This document shows positions 33,422-46,349 of a stretch of 64,000 bases of DNA, piece after piece. A program made the position numbers and the translations under genes. The stretch covers positions 186,001 through 250,000 of the forward strand of contig NZ_NFZQ01000005.1 in assembly GCF_002165135.1 (NCBI RefSeq), written 5' to 3'. The notes under the pieces were generated by a model. It saw nothing but the letters and a program-made list of their open reading frames with translations, made no database searches and was not told the DNA's origin. Source of the DNA: Pseudomonas sp. SID14000. GTDB taxonomy: Bacteria; Pseudomonadota; Gammaproteobacteria; Pseudomonadales; Pseudomonadaceae. Within the stretch, counting starts at the first letter, position 1. Each line of letters starts with the position of its first letter.

Positions 33422-34792
33422 TTACTTGCCGATGCAGAAGCTGGAGAAAATCCGCCCCAGCAGGTCATCCGAGCTGAATGCCCCGGTAATTTCCCCCAGG
33501 GCCTGCTGCGCCTGGCGCAGGTCTTCTGCCAACAGCTCACCCGCACCAGCCAGGGTCAGTTGTTCACGACCGTGCTCCAGGTGCTCGCTGGCCTGGCGCA
33601 GGGCATCCAGATGGCGCCGGCGGGCGCTGAAACCACTCTCAGCCGTCTGTTCATAACCCATGCAGGCCTTCAAGTGGTCGCGCAGCAGTTGTAGGCCTGC
33701 ATCATCCCCTTTGGCACTGAGGGTGATCGTTACATGGCCGTCATCGCACTGTTCCAGCGCTACCCGCTCACCACTCAGGTCGGCCTTGTTGCGAATCAGC
33801 GTGACCTTGGCCGGGTCTGGCCGCTGGTCGAGAAATTCGGGCCACAGGGCGAACGGGTCGCTAGCCTCGGGCGCGGTGGAGTCCACCACCAACAACACCC
33901 GGTCTGCCTCGCCAATGGCCTTCAACGCGCGTTCCACGCCGATCTTTTCCACATGGTCATCGGTGTCGCGCAGACCGGCAGTATCGACCACGTGCAGCGG
34001 CATGCCGTCGATGTGGATATGTTCGCGCAGGATGTCCCGCGTGGTACCGGCGATATCGGTGACGATGGCCGCTTCCCGCCCGGCCAGCTGGTTCAGCAGG
34101 CTCGACTTGCCGGCATTCGGCCGACCGGCGATGACCACGGTCATGCCGTCACGCAGCAAGGCCCCCTGCCCGGCTTCACGCTGTACTTTGGACAACTCGT
34201 CCCGCACCGTATCGAGCATCGCCAGCACGTGGCCGTCGGCGAGAAAGTCGATTTCCTCCTCAGGGAAGTCGATCGCCGCCTCGACGTAGATGCGCAGCGC
34301 AATCAACGCCTCGGTCAGGAAATGCACGCGCTTGGAGAACTCCCCCTGTAGCGAACGCAGGGCATTGCGCGCGGCCTGGCTGGAACTGGCCTCGATCAGG
34401 TCGGCAATGGCTTCTGCTTGGGCCAGGTCGAGCTTGTCGTTGAGGAACGCGCGCTCGCTGAACTCGCCAGGGCGGGCCAGCCGGCAACCCACTTGTACAC
34501 AGCGCTGCAGCAGCATATCCAGCACCACCGGGCCACCGTGGCCCTGCAGTTCCAGCACGTCTTCGCCGGTGAACGAATTCGGCCCGGGGAAGAACAGCGC
34601 AATCCCTTCGTCCAGCACCAGCCCTTCCTCGTCGCGGAACGGGCCGTAATGGGCATGGCGCGGAGTAAGCGTCCGGCCGGTGATCAACTGGCCTGCCTTG
34701 GCAGCCAGAGGGCCGGATAACCTGACAATACCCACACCGCCGCGGCCCTGGGCGGTGGCGATGGCGGCGATGGTTTCACGCACAGTGTTCAT
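33422..34792 (-). CDS. mnmE: tRNA modification GTPase MnmE
   Basis: 456 aa. N-terminal folate-binding domain, inserted G domain (P-loop [12 protein letters not shown] ~223-234, DTAGLRDT), C-terminal CIGK motif. Partner of MnmG. Formerly trmE/thdF. Flanked by a terminator on each side, so transcribed as a single gene. Confidence 0.98.
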   Translation of the reverse strand: MNTVRETIAAIATAQGRGGVGIVRLSGPLAAKAGQLITGRTLTPRHAHYGPFRDEEGLVLDEGIALFFPGPNSFTGEDVLELQGHGGPVVLDMLLQRCVQVGCRLARPGEFSERAFLNDKLDLAQAEAIADLIEASSSQAARNALRSLQGEFSKRVHFLTEALIALRIYVEAAIDFPEEEIDFLADGHVLAMLDTVRDELSKVQREAGQGALLRDGMTVVIAGRPNAGKSSLLNQLAGREAAIVTDIAGTTRDILREHIHIDGMPLHVVDTAGLRDTDDHVEKIGVERALKAIGEADRVLLVVDSTAPEASDPFALWPEFLDQRPDPAKVTLIRNKADLSGERVALEQCDDGHVTITLSAKGDDAGLQLLRDHLKACMGYEQTAESGFSARRRHLDALRQASEHLEHGREQLTLAGAGELLAEDLRQAQQALGEITGAFSSDDLLGRIFSSFCIGK

Positions 34793-34828
34793 GCTGGAAA
34801 GCCTCTACGACAAAAACGACAGATAGCA

Positions 34829-34856
34829 AAAACGCCCCACTAGGGGGCGTTTTTTA
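34829..34856 (-). terminator. Terminator of the rpmH-rnpA-yidD-yidC unit
   Basis: Stem AACGCCCC / GGGGCGTT with an ACTAG loop, A-run on the left and T-run on the right, so it could act on either strand; it lies just past yidC. Confidence 0.9.
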
Positions 34857-34880
34857 TTCACAGGCTAGCGCAGTAGCCTG

Positions 34881-36563
34881 TCAAGCAGCAGCTTTTTTGC
34901 TGGCTGCTTCGATGCTGCGGGTGATGTACCACTGCTGTGCGATCGACAGGCAGTTGTTCACAACCCAGTACAGCACCAGACCAGCCGGGAACCACAGGAA
35001 GAAGAAGGTGAAGATGATCGGCATCATTTTCATCACCTTGGCCTGCATCGGATCCGGCGGCGTCGGGTTCAGGCGCTGCTGGATGAACATGGTGGCACCC
35101 ATGATGATCGGCAGGATGAAGAACGGATCCTTGATCGACAGGTCGGTAATCCACAGCATCCATGGGGCCTGGCGCATTTCCACGCTTTCCAGCAGTACCC
35201 AGTACAGGGCCAGGAACACGGGCATCTGCACCAGGATCGGCAAGCAGCCGCCCAGCGGGTTGATCTTCTCTTTCTTGTACAGCTCCATCATCGCCTGGGA
35301 CATCTTCTGGCGATCGTCACCGAAGCGTTCCTTCAGTGCAGCAAGCTTCGGCGCAACGGCACGCATGCGCGCCATCGAACGGTAGCTGGCAGCCGACAGC
35401 GGGAAGAACAGGCCTTTGATCAGCATGGTCAGCACGATGATCGACCAGCCCCAGTTACCCAGCAGGCTGTGGATATGTTGCAGCAGCCAGAAGATCGGCT
35501 GGGCGATGAACCACAGGAAGCCGTAGTCGACGGTCAGTTCCAGGCCTGGGGACAACTCTTTCAGCTTGGACTGGATTTTCGGGCCGGCGTACAGCATGGC
35601 GCTGGTTTCGACCTTGCCGCCAGCAGGAACACTGATAGCCGGGCCGGTGTAGCCGATGATGTAGTTGCCTTGGCTGTCCTTGCGGGTCTGGACAACGTTG
35701 TTGTCCGACTTGGCCGGAATCCAGGCGGTAACAAAGTAGTGCTGCAGCCAGGCAACCCAGCCGCCGGACACATTTTCTTTCAAACTACCTTTGTCGATGT
35801 CCTTCATCGAGACCTTTTTGTAAGGCTCGGAAGCAGTCCACAGGGCGGCACCCAAATAGGTAGCGGTACCGGTGGCGGTGCTCGATGACGGATCGGAGCT
35901 TGCGTCACGTTTGAGCTGGGCAAACATGTTGCCGCTCCAGGCCTGGCCGCTCTGGTTGTCGATCAGGTAGCTGACGTTCAGGTCGTACTCACCACGCTTG
36001 AAGCTGAAGCGCTTGATGTAGTTGACGCCGTTGTCGCTGAACTTCAGGTCGACCACCAGTTGCTCCTGGCCATCGGCCAGCTGGTAACTCTTCTTTTCGG
36101 CAGCGTACAGCGGGCGACCTGCTGGACGGGCGTCCGGACCGTTGACGCCGGTCAGGCCGCTTTGTGCCAGGTAGACACGCTCGCCACCGTTGTCGAACAG
36201 CTGGAACGGAATGTCCGGGTGGTCCTGACGGCGCGGGTACTTCGGCAGGTTCAGCTGGACGATGTCACCACCGACCGGATCGATAGCCAGCTCCAGAACA
36301 TCGGTCTTGACCCGGATCAGGTCCTTGCTGACCGCGGCCGGTGCCAGTTCGGCTGCGCTGGTTTCAGCGTTGGCACTTGGTACATCGGCGCTGGCGCCGG
36401 CATTACCAGCCGGTACGCCATCCGGCAAGCCCGGGGCAACATTGCTGGCAGCAGTATTCTGAGTCGGCAGGGCAGCCTGGCCGTAGTCCTGGTTCCACTT
36501 GAGGACCATGACGTAGGACACGATTGCCAGGGCGACGATCAGGATCGTGCGTTTAATATCCAT
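34881..36563 (-). CDS. yidC: Membrane protein insertase YidC
   Basis: 560 aa from ATG 36563 (MDIKRTILIVALAIVSYVMV). An N-terminal membrane anchor, a large periplasmic domain (~60-350) and a five-helix insertase core with the positively charged C-terminal tail. Inserts proteins such as the c subunit of ATP synthase. The longer frame to 36671 overlaps yidD and is not used. Confidence 0.97.
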   Translation of the reverse strand: MDIKRTILIVALAIVSYVMVLKWNQDYGQAALPTQNTAASNVAPGLPDGVPAGNAGASADVPSANAETSAAELAPAAVSKDLIRVKTDVLELAIDPVGGDIVQLNLPKYPRRQDHPDIPFQLFDNGGERVYLAQSGLTGVNGPDARPAGRPLYAAEKKSYQLADGQEQLVVDLKFSDNGVNYIKRFSFKRGEYDLNVSYLIDNQSGQAWSGNMFAQLKRDASSDPSSSTATGTATYLGAALWTASEPYKKVSMKDIDKGSLKENVSGGWVAWLQHYFVTAWIPAKSDNNVVQTRKDSQGNYIIGYTGPAISVPAGGKVETSAMLYAGPKIQSKLKELSPGLELTVDYGFLWFIAQPIFWLLQHIHSLLGNWGWSIIVLTMLIKGLFFPLSAASYRSMARMRAVAPKLAALKERFGDDRQKMSQAMMELYKKEKINPLGGCLPILVQMPVFLALYWVLLESVEMRQAPWMLWITDLSIKDPFFILPIIMGATMFIQQRLNPTPPDPMQAKVMKMMPIIFTFFFLWFPAGLVLYWVVNNCLSIAQQWYITRSIEAASKKAAA

Positions 36564-36565
36564 GA

Positions 36566-36811
36566 TTACTCGGCTATCGAAGAAGTTCGGGAGGAAGGAG
36601 CGGGAGGAACGGGATCGAAACCGCCGTCGTTCCACGGATGACAACGCCCCAGGCGACGAACGGCTAGCCACCCACCACGCCAGAGGCCGTGGTTTTCAAT
36701 GGCTTCATAAGCGTAACAGGAGCAACTGGGGAAGAAACGACAGTGATTGGCCATCAGAGGACTAATGGCATAACGGTAAAACTGGATCGGAACGAGTGCC
36801 AGTTTACGCAT
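36566..36811 (-). CDS. yidD: Membrane protein insertion efficiency factor YidD
   Basis: 81 aa. Family core [19 protein letters not shown] with the three-Cys pattern (C24, C30, C32) and an amphipathic N-terminal helix. Lies between rnpA (8-bp overlap) and yidC. Confidence 0.95.
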   Translation of the reverse strand: MRKLALVPIQFYRYAISPLMANHCRFFPSCSCYAYEAIENHGLWRGGWLAVRRLGRCHPWNDGGFDPVPPAPSSRTSSIAE

Positions 36812-37208
36812 CTTGGCTGTCTACCCCTGCGGAATTGGCGGTAACTGCTGGAGTAGGCCGGCTGCGCGCCAGGCGTTTCCAGAGTTTGCCAAAGTGTTGG
36901 TGCAATTCCGGGTTTTCTATCTCACCCAATCCCTTGCGCGCGACGATCACAATGTCCAAGCCGGCAAGCAATTGCTGGTTCAGACGAAAGGAATCGCGCA
37001 TCAAGCGCTTGAGGCGGTTGCGTTGAACGGCGAGCTTGACGCTCTTCTTGCCGATCACCAGGCCGAGGCGTGGGTGATCGAGGCCGTTCTCGCGAGCAAG
37101 GATCAGCAGGTTTTTCCCTGGAACCTTGCCGGTTGGGGAGTCGAAGACCGCTTTGAAATGTCGGGGTGTAAGCAGTCGCTTTTCCCGACTGAAGTCCTGA
37201 CTCACCAC
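36804..37208 (-). CDS. rnpA: Ribonuclease P protein component
   Basis: 134 aa from GTG 37208; a second GTG follows at 37205. The core has the RNR helix ([14 protein letters not shown], ~62-75). Binds RNase P RNA in tRNA 5' maturation. The open frame continues to 37301 but runs into rpmH, so the internal GTG is preferred. Confidence 0.95.
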   Translation of the reverse strand: MVSQDFSREKRLLTPRHFKAVFDSPTGKVPGKNLLILARENGLDHPRLGLVIGKKSVKLAVQRNRLKRLMRDSFRLNQQLLAGLDIVIVARKGLGEIENPELHQHFGKLWKRLARSRPTPAVTANSAGVDSQDA

Positions 37209-37221
37209 CTGTGCCGAAAAA

Positions 37222-37356
37222 TCAAATGGCCAGACGCTTACGGCCTTTGGCACGACGACGCGACAGAACAGCACGGCCGTTCTTGGTAGCCATACGGGCA
37301 CGGAAGCCGTGGGTGCGCGCGCGCTTGATGGTGCTTGGTTGGAAAGTACGTTTCAT
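37222..37356 (-). CDS. rpmH: 50S ribosomal protein L34
   Basis: 44 aa, begins [18 protein letters not shown] and is strongly basic throughout, ending RKRLAI. First gene of the rpmH-rnpA-yidD-yidC unit, 13 bp ahead of rnpA. Confidence 0.97.
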   Translation of the reverse strand: MKRTFQPSTIKRARTHGFRARMATKNGRAVLSRRRAKGRKRLAI

Positions 37357-37416
37357 GGCGTGTTACCTGGTTTGTCGACGACGGGCCGGGATGGCCCCCT
37401 TTTTAAGAGACCGGCG

Positions 37417-37445
37417 ATTCTAGAGAAAGCAAGCCCGTAGGTCAA
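37417..37445 (-). promoter_or_regulatory. Predicted sigma70 promoter of rpmH
   Basis: On the minus strand TTGACC, 17 bases, TAGAAT; start about 55 bp before the rpmH ATG. It faces away from dnaA, the usual arrangement at this origin. Confidence 0.7.
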
Positions 37446-37875
37446 TTTCCAACCAGTCTTTCCATATAGAGCACGTGATGGACGGTGCCTGCTCGTCCAT
37501 CGCCAAGGGGTGCTTGATCGGCCACACGAATTGGGGACAACATGAAAAAAAAGAAGAGACATATAAAAAGCTTTTCTGAAGAACTTATAACTCTTAAGTG
37601 GATAACCGTCTGTGGATAACCTGCTTTAGGCCTGAAAATACGGGCTATACAGAGGTTTGAAACTATGTTGTGAACCGGTGCTGCGCTTGTTTTTTTCGTG
37701 CTCGTAAGCTGTGGATGAAAATGCCGCTTATCCACAGCTGGGTTATCAACAGGGCTGACCCTCGGCTTGTGCATAGCCCTCATGGTCGGTTATCCACAGG
37801 GCTTATTCACAGTGTGATGAAGCCGTTTAGGTCGATAAATGGCTGTTTTGTCACGGTTCCTAGCGTGTCCACATG

Positions 37876-37904
37876 TGGATAACTGAACGCTCGACCGGTA
37901 CAAT
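37876..37904 (+). promoter_or_regulatory. Candidate dnaA promoter overlapping a DnaA box
   Basis: TACAAT (37899-37904) is a good -10; the -35 hexamer (TGGATA, 37876-37881) is poor and lies in the perfect DnaA box 37874-37882, suggesting autorepression by DnaA. dnaA starts 48 bp after the -10. Confidence 0.45.
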
Positions 37905-37951
37905 GGCGGTTTGTTTTTGCCTCATCCGGCTTTCAAACTCAGGGGATATCC

Positions 37952-39490
37952 GTGTCAGTGGAACTTTGGCAGCAGTGCGTGGAGCTTCTGCGCGATGAAC
38001 TGCCTGCCCAGCAATTCAACACCTGGATCCGTCCGCTACAGGTCGAAGCCGAAGGCGACGAGTTGCGCGTCTATGCGCCTAACCGTTTCGTTCTCGATTG
38101 GGTCAATGAAAAGTACCTGGGTCGCTTGCTCGAGCTGTTAGGCGAAAACGGCAGCGGCATTGCGCCTGCCCTCTCCTTGTTGATTGGTAGCCGGCGCAGC
38201 TCCGCACCACGTGCGGCGCCCAACGCGCCAGTGAGTGCCGCCGTGGCTGCTTCGCTGGCGCACACCCAGACGCAGGGCCAGGCACAGAAGGCAGTACCGG
38301 CAGCGGTCGAACCGGTCGCCGTGACGACGGCCGAGCCTGTACTGGTCGATGAACTGGCCGAGCCATCCTCGCGGGACAGTTTCGATGCCATGGCCGAGCC
38401 GGCTTCGGCGCCGGCCGGCAGTGCCCGGACCGAACAGCGTACCGTGCAGGTTGAAGGCGCGCTCAAGCACACCAGCTACCTGAACCGCACCTTTACCTTC
38501 GACACCTTCGTCGAAGGTAAGTCGAACCAGCTGGCGCGTGCGGCTGCCTGGCAGGTGGCCGACAACCCCAAGCATGGCTACAACCCGCTCTTCCTTTATG
38601 GTGGTGTGGGCCTGGGTAAAACCCACCTCATGCATGCTGTGGGTAACCACTTGCTGAAAAAGAACCCGAACGCCAAGGTTGTATACCTGCATTCGGAGCG
38701 CTTCGTCGCGGACATGGTCAAGGCGCTGCAGCTCAACGCCATCAACGAATTCAAGCGCTTCTACCGCTCGGTGGATGCGTTGCTGATCGACGATATCCAG
38801 TTCTTTGCCCGTAAAGAGCGCTCGCAGGAAGAGTTTTTCCACACCTTCAACGCCTTGCTCGAGGGTGGCCAGCAGGTAATCCTTACCTCTGACCGCTACC
38901 CCAAGGAGATCGAAGGCCTGGAAGAGCGCCTGAAGTCGCGCTTTGGTTGGGGCCTGACGGTGGCCGTCGAGCCACCCGAGCTGGAAACCCGTGTGGCGAT
39001 CCTGATGAAGAAGGCCGACCAGGCCAAGGTCGAACTGCCGCATGACGCGGCCTTCTTCATTGCCCAGCGTATCCGTTCCAACGTCCGCGAACTGGAAGGC
39101 GCATTGAAGCGGGTGATTGCTCACTCGCACTTCATGGGCCGCGATATCACCATCGAGCTGATCCGTGAGTCGCTCAAGGACCTGCTGGCGCTGCAAGACA
39201 AGCTGGTCAGTGTGGATAACATTCAGCGTACCGTCGCCGAGTACTACAAGATCAAGATCTCCGATCTGTTGTCCAAGCGTCGTTCGCGTTCCGTGGCGCG
39301 TCCACGTCAGGTGGCCATGGCCCTGTCCAAGGAGCTGACCAACCACAGTCTGCCGGAAATCGGCGACATGTTCGGTGGTCGCGACCATACGACCGTGCTG
39401 CACGCCTGCCGCAAGATCAACGAACTGAAGGAATCCGACGCGGACATCCGCGAGGACTACAAGAACCTGCTGCGGACGCTGACGACCTGA
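37952..39490 (+). CDS. dnaA: Chromosomal replication initiator DnaA
   Basis: 512 aa from GTG 37952. Domain I at the N-terminus, a variable Ala/Pro/Glu-rich linker (~85-175), the AAA+ domain with Walker [12 protein letters not shown] and Walker B LLIDDIQF, and the DNA-binding domain IV with [15 protein letters not shown]. Binds the boxes at oriC. Has a perfect DnaA box in its own coding sequence (39211-39219). Confidence 0.98.
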   Translation: MSVELWQQCVELLRDELPAQQFNTWIRPLQVEAEGDELRVYAPNRFVLDWVNEKYLGRLLELLGENGSGIAPALSLLIGSRRSSAPRAAPNAPVSAAVAASLAHTQTQGQAQKAVPAAVEPVAVTTAEPVLVDELAEPSSRDSFDAMAEPASAPAGSARTEQRTVQVEGALKHTSYLNRTFTFDTFVEGKSNQLARAAAWQVADNPKHGYNPLFLYGGVGLGKTHLMHAVGNHLLKKNPNAKVVYLHSERFVADMVKALQLNAINEFKRFYRSVDALLIDDIQFFARKERSQEEFFHTFNALLEGGQQVILTSDRYPKEIEGLEERLKSRFGWGLTVAVEPPELETRVAILMKKADQAKVELPHDAAFFIAQRIRSNVRELEGALKRVIAHSHFMGRDITIELIRESLKDLLALQDKLVSVDNIQRTVAEYYKIKISDLLSKRRSRSVARPRQVAMALSKELTNHSLPEIGDMFGGRDHTTVLHACRKINELKESDADIREDYKNLLRTLTT

Positions 39491-39530
39491 TGGCCGTCTG
39501 CGCAGCTAATTGAAGGCAAGGGACTAGACC

Positions 39531-40634
39531 ATGCATTTCACCATTCAACGCGAAGCCCTGTTGAAACCCCTGCAACTGGTCGCCGGTGTCGTCGAGCGCC
39601 GCCAGACCTTGCCGGTCCTGTCCAACGTATTGCTGGTCGTGCAAGGCCAGCAACTGTCGTTGACTGGTACCGACCTGGAAGTCGAACTGGTAGGCCGCGT
39701 GCAACTGGAAGAGCCGGCCGAGCCTGGCGAAATCACTGTCCCGGCACGCAAGCTGATGGACATTTGCAAAAGCCTGCCGAACGACGCCCTGATCGATATC
39801 AAGGTCGATGAGCAGAAACTGTTGGTCAAGGCCGGCCGCAGCCGCTTTACCCTGTCGACCCTGCCAGCCAATGACTTCCCGACCGTGGAAGAAGGCCCGG
39901 GCTCGCTGACCTGCAATCTGGAACAGAGCAAGCTGCGTCGCCTGATCGAGCGCACCAGTTTCGCCATGGCCCAGCAGGATGTGCGCTACTACCTCAACGG
40001 TATGCTGCTGGAGGTTTCCCGCAACACCCTGCGCGCAGTGTCCACCGACGGCCACCGCCTGGCTTTGTGCTCCATGAGCGCGCCGATCGAGCAGGATGAT
40101 CGCCACCAGGTCATCGTGCCACGCAAAGGTATCCTCGAACTGGCGCGCCTGCTGACCGACCCGGAAGGCATGGTCAGCATCGTCCTGGGCCAGCACCACA
40201 TTCGCGCCACCACTGGTGAATTCACCTTCACTTCCAAGCTGGTGGACGGCAAGTTCCCGGATTACGAGCGTGTACTGCCCAAGGGCGGTGACAAGCTGGT
40301 GGTCGGCGACCGTCAGGCGCTGCGTGAGGCCTTCAGCCGTACTGCGATTCTTTCCAATGAAAAATATCGCGGTATCCGCCTGCAACTGGCTGCTGGCCAA
40401 CTGAAGATCCAGGCCAACAACCCCGAGCAGGAGGAAGCTGAAGAAGAAATCAGCGTGGACTACGAAGGTAGCTCGCTGGAAATCGGCTTCAACGTCAGCT
40501 ACCTGCTGGACGTGCTGGGCGTGATGACTACCGAGCAAGTTCGTCTGATTCTGTCCGATTCCAACAGCAGTGCCCTGCTGCAGGAGGCTGGCAATGACGA
40601 TTCTTCCTATGTTGTCATGCCGATGCGCCTGTAA
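39531..40634 (+). CDS. dnaN: DNA polymerase III beta sliding clamp
   Basis: 367 aa, three repeated clamp folds, start MHFTIQREALLKPLQLV and the family end VVMPMRL. Ring-shaped processivity factor. 40 bp after dnaA and 15 bp before recF. Confidence 0.98.
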   Translation: MHFTIQREALLKPLQLVAGVVERRQTLPVLSNVLLVVQGQQLSLTGTDLEVELVGRVQLEEPAEPGEITVPARKLMDICKSLPNDALIDIKVDEQKLLVKAGRSRFTLSTLPANDFPTVEEGPGSLTCNLEQSKLRRLIERTSFAMAQQDVRYYLNGMLLEVSRNTLRAVSTDGHRLALCSMSAPIEQDDRHQVIVPRKGILELARLLTDPEGMVSIVLGQHHIRATTGEFTFTSKLVDGKFPDYERVLPKGGDKLVVGDRQALREAFSRTAILSNEKYRGIRLQLAAGQLKIQANNPEQEEAEEEISVDYEGSSLEIGFNVSYLLDVLGVMTTEQVRLILSDSNSSALLQEAGNDDSSYVVMPMRL

Positions 40635-40649
40635 CCCGTAGCAGGCGAA

Positions 40650-44178
<3,529 letters not shown>

Positions 44179-44202
44179 TCCGGTGTAGATCGTCAGACAC
44201 TG

Positions 44203-44227
44203 AAAAGCCCGCGGAAGCGGGCTTTTT
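44203..44227. terminator. gyrB terminator (bidirectional)
   Basis: Ten-base stem AAAAGCCCGC / GCGGGCTTTT with a GGAA loop, between gyrB and the convergent small gene. Confidence 0.93.
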
Positions 44228-44241
44228 AGTGTCTGTAGAAA

Positions 44242-44649
44242 TCAGTAACCGCTGAGGATGTTGACGATCACACCGCTGGTGATTGCGACCAGTACATAGT
44301 CCCCATTCACATACAACCAGCGGTGATCACGCGGAGGCGCATACAGGTGGCGTGCTTTCCAGTCGGTCACCCAGTAACGGTCGCCACGGTAATGCGGGTC
44401 AACCACATGGCCGCGCTGCCACTGCTGATGCGGAACTGGCAAACCCTGTTGTGGGTGGAAGTTCGGGTCACGGTAAGCGGGACCGCGGCCATTGTCATGG
44501 CGGCCCTGGTGCTGTGGCTGACCATGGGGCGGGTTGCCTTGGTGCGAAGGGCCGCCATCATGCCGATCAGGTGGACCCGGCTGCGCGAAGCTGGCCAAGG
44601 GGGCGCTGAGCATGAGCGCGGCGCAGATCACGGTTAGGGTTTTTTTCAT
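44242..44649 (-). CDS. RcnB-like periplasmic protein
   Basis: 135 aa. Clear signal peptide (MKKTLTVICAALMLSAPLASFAQ), a His/Gly/Pro/Gln-rich middle (~24-75) and a C-terminal domain of the RcnB type (GDRYWVTDWKARHLYAPP, then WLYVNGDYVLVAI) ending in a hydrophobic segment. RcnB affects Ni/Co export in E. coli; many homologues have unknown roles. The His-rich part suggests metal contact. About 100 bp upstream is an exact tandem 11-bp repeat that may be a regulator site. Confidence 0.8.
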   Translation of the reverse strand: MKKTLTVICAALMLSAPLASFAQPGPPDRHDGGPSHQGNPPHGQPQHQGRHDNGRGPAYRDPNFHPQQGLPVPHQQWQRGHVVDPHYRGDRYWVTDWKARHLYAPPRDHRWLYVNGDYVLVAITSGVIVNILSGY

Positions 44650-44752
44650 TTGATGCGGTCCTCTGCATGTTGACGCCTGGCGGGAGCTGACAGGTTGCCA
44701 GGTTCGGTTAACTGATCAGACCACAATCCTTTCTGTTTAATGTCAGGACAGA

Positions 44753-44774
44753 GGTAAAGGTCCGGTAAAGGTCC
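44753..44774 (-). repeat. Exact tandem 11-bp repeat upstream of the RcnB-like gene
   Basis: GGTAAAGGTCC occurs twice head to tail, with one helical turn between copies. Two-component response regulators commonly bind such repeats. Confidence 0.5.
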
Positions 44775-44789
44775 GTGAAGCGCCATCAC

Positions 44790-44824
44790 TGTGGGAGCCT
44801 GCTTGCCGGCGATAGGGCCGGCGC
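44790..44824. repeat. REP-like element
   Basis: TGTGGGAGCCTGCTTGCCGG then CGATAGGGCCGGCGC; a variant of the dispersed Pseudomonas repeat, just beyond the stop of the sigma54 regulator. Confidence 0.65.
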
Positions 44825-44834
44825 AGCCAACGCG

Positions 44835-46127
44835 TCAATTCAGGCCAAGCTCTTTCAACCGGCGATATAGAGTGCGCTCGCTCAGGCCAAGGTGACGGGC
44901 CAGTTCGCTGCGCGAGCCCTTGAACTGTTCCAGTGCCTGCGCCAGTTCACCCAGGTGATTGCGCCGGCCACCTGCCTTGATCGCCCCCGACGGCCCGATA
45001 TCCTCCGGCAAATGCTCGGGCCGGATCAGCCCGTCATCGGCAAACAGGCGTGCCCTTTCCAGAATGTTGCGCAGCTCGCGAATGTTGCCCGGGAATGGAT
45101 GCAGCCCAAGCTGCTGCAAGGCATCGTCGCTCAGCCTGGGCGTCGGCTTGCCTGCCATGCGTTGCAGCAGGCTCTGCGCTAGCAGGGGTAAATCTTCCAC
45201 ACGTTCGCGCAATGCCGGCAGGCGGATCGGGAAGCCGCTGATGCGGTAGTACAGGTCTTCGCGGAAGGTGCCGTCTGCCACCATCTGCCGGAGCGGTTTG
45301 TGCGTCGCTGAAACAAGACGAAAATCCGAATGCACCGTGCGCAGGCTACCTACCGGGCGAAAGCTTCCGGACTCGATCAGGCGCAGCAGCTTCACCTGCA
45401 TCGCCAGCGGTACTTCGCCAATTTCATCGAGGAACAGGGTGCCGCCATGAGCCGCTTCGGCGAGGCCGATCTTGCGCTGGTTGGCGCCAGTGAACGCGCC
45501 CTTCTCGTAGCCGAACAGCTCGCTCTCGAACAACGACTCGGTCAGGCTGGTACAGTCGACCACAACCAGCGGGCCGTTGGCCCTGGGGCTGCCCATGTGC
45601 ACCGCGCGGGCGAACAGTTCCTTGCCGGTACCCGACTCACCCTGCAGCAACACCGGGATCTGCGCTGGCGCCGCACGCTGCAGGCTGGCCAGGGCCGCCT
45701 TGAACGCTGGCGCCCGGCCGACCAGCCCTTGCTCCTGGGGCTGCGCCGATGCGAGGGTGATGCTGGTCAGGCGTTCGACAAAGGCCACCACCCTGCCCTG
45801 TTCATCCAGGATCGGCCGCAGCTCGACATCCACATGCTCGGGGCCGCGTGGCGTGTGATGAATGTGCAACACCCGCTCCGGCACCTTGCTGTGCCATGCC
45901 TTGCGCATCGGGCAATGCTCGCCGGCCTGGTCGCAAGGCACGGCGTAGTGGTGCGAGACCTTGTGGCATTTTTCGCCCAATGGCGCCTGCTCATGGCGAC
46001 TGAACTGGCGGCGATAGGCAGCGTTGGCGGCCAGGATGTTGTAGTCGGTATCCAGCACGATGGTTGGCAGGGCATCGTGCTCAAGATAGGAAACCAGGGC
46101 TAGGATGAGGGGGTGGGCTTCAGGCAT
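44835..46127 (-). CDS. fisR: Sulfane-sulfur-responsive sigma54 activator (FisR type)
   Basis: 430 aa from ATG 46127. N-terminal PAS-like sensor (~10-130) with three cysteines at 54, 65 and 72; the spacing 11 and 7 equals the polysulfide-sensing C53-C64-C71 of FisR from Cupriavidus. AAA+ domain: Walker [15 protein letters not shown] loop, Walker [13 protein letters not shown]-terminal Fis-type helix-turn-helix ([19 protein letters not shown]). Divergent from the persulfide dioxygenase / SQR genes, which it would activate with sigma54 on sensing sulfide-derived sulfane sulfur. The open frame runs on to 48182 antisense to those genes; that part is not real. No good ribosome site is visible at the chosen start. 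Confidence 0.9.
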   Translation of the reverse strand: MPEAHPLILALVSYLEHDALPTIVLDTDYNILAANAAYRRQFSRHEQAPLGEKCHKVSHHYAVPCDQAGEHCPMRKAWHSKVPERVLHIHHTPRGPEHVDVELRPILDEQGRVVAFVERLTSITLASAQPQEQGLVGRAPAFKAALASLQRAAPAQIPVLLQGESGTGKELFARAVHMGSPRANGPLVVVDCTSLTESLFESELFGYEKGAFTGANQRKIGLAEAAHGGTLFLDEIGEVPLAMQVKLLRLIESGSFRPVGSLRTVHSDFRLVSATHKPLRQMVADGTFREDLYYRISGFPIRLPALRERVEDLPLLAQSLLQRMAGKPTPRLSDDALQQLGLHPFPGNIRELRNILERARLFADDGLIRPEHLPEDIGPSGAIKAGGRRNHLGELAQALEQFKGSRSELARHLGLSERTLYRRLKELGLN

Positions 46128-46165
46128 GACGGCACCGTTTGGATGACCGGCGCAGGGTAACAAGG

Positions 46166-46234
46166 ACTGCCAAACACTGCCATTGGCTGACAGTCGACTG
46201 CCAGTTGCACTGCCACTGTCGTCGGCAACTGTCA
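46166..46234 (+). promoter_or_regulatory. Array of ACTG(C/T)CA repeats, probable activator site
   Basis: Five copies of ACTGCCA or ACTGTCA (46166, 46176, 46197, 46209, 46228) and one inverted TGACAGT (46188-46194), 65-150 bp upstream of the -24/-12-like elements. A typical position for a sigma54 enhancer. Confidence 0.6.
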
Positions 46235-46299
46235 GCAACGGGCCGGTTTCATTGGCCCGCGCGCGGGAGAATGCCTGGCATGCATCTTGATAAACCTCC

Positions 46300-46314
46300 T
46301 GGCACTGCCTACGC
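46300..46314 (+). promoter_or_regulatory. Candidate sigma54 promoter of the sulfide genes
   Basis: TGGCACTGCCTACGC keeps GG and GC at the exact 10-bp spacing of -24/-12 promoters. A second candidate, TGGCATGCATCTTGA (46276-46290), has a better TTG but lacks the C of the -12. Start would be near 46326, with the ribosome site GGAG at 46340. Confidence 0.5.
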
Positions 46315-46349
46315 CTGTACAAAGCTGGGCGGATAAATTGGAGAACGTG

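Larger units (their letters stand above)
37357..37951. other. oriC: Chromosomal replication origin oriC
   Basis: 595 gene-free bp between rpmH and dnaA, the known position of Pseudomonas oriC. Perfect DnaA boxes (TTATCCACA or complement): 37611-37619, 37728-37736, 37790-37798, 37874-37882. One-mismatch boxes: 37597-37605, 37710-37718, 37743-37751, 37803-37811. An AT-rich stretch at 37538-37600 is a candidate unwinding element. Genes to the left run leftward and dnaA to gyrB rightward, both co-directional with forks leaving this point. Confidence 0.93.

Noticed and set aside
36566..36671. N-terminal extension of YidC.
   Set aside because: It overlaps yidD in another frame and is basic/serine-rich; the ATG at 36563 gives the normal YidC start.
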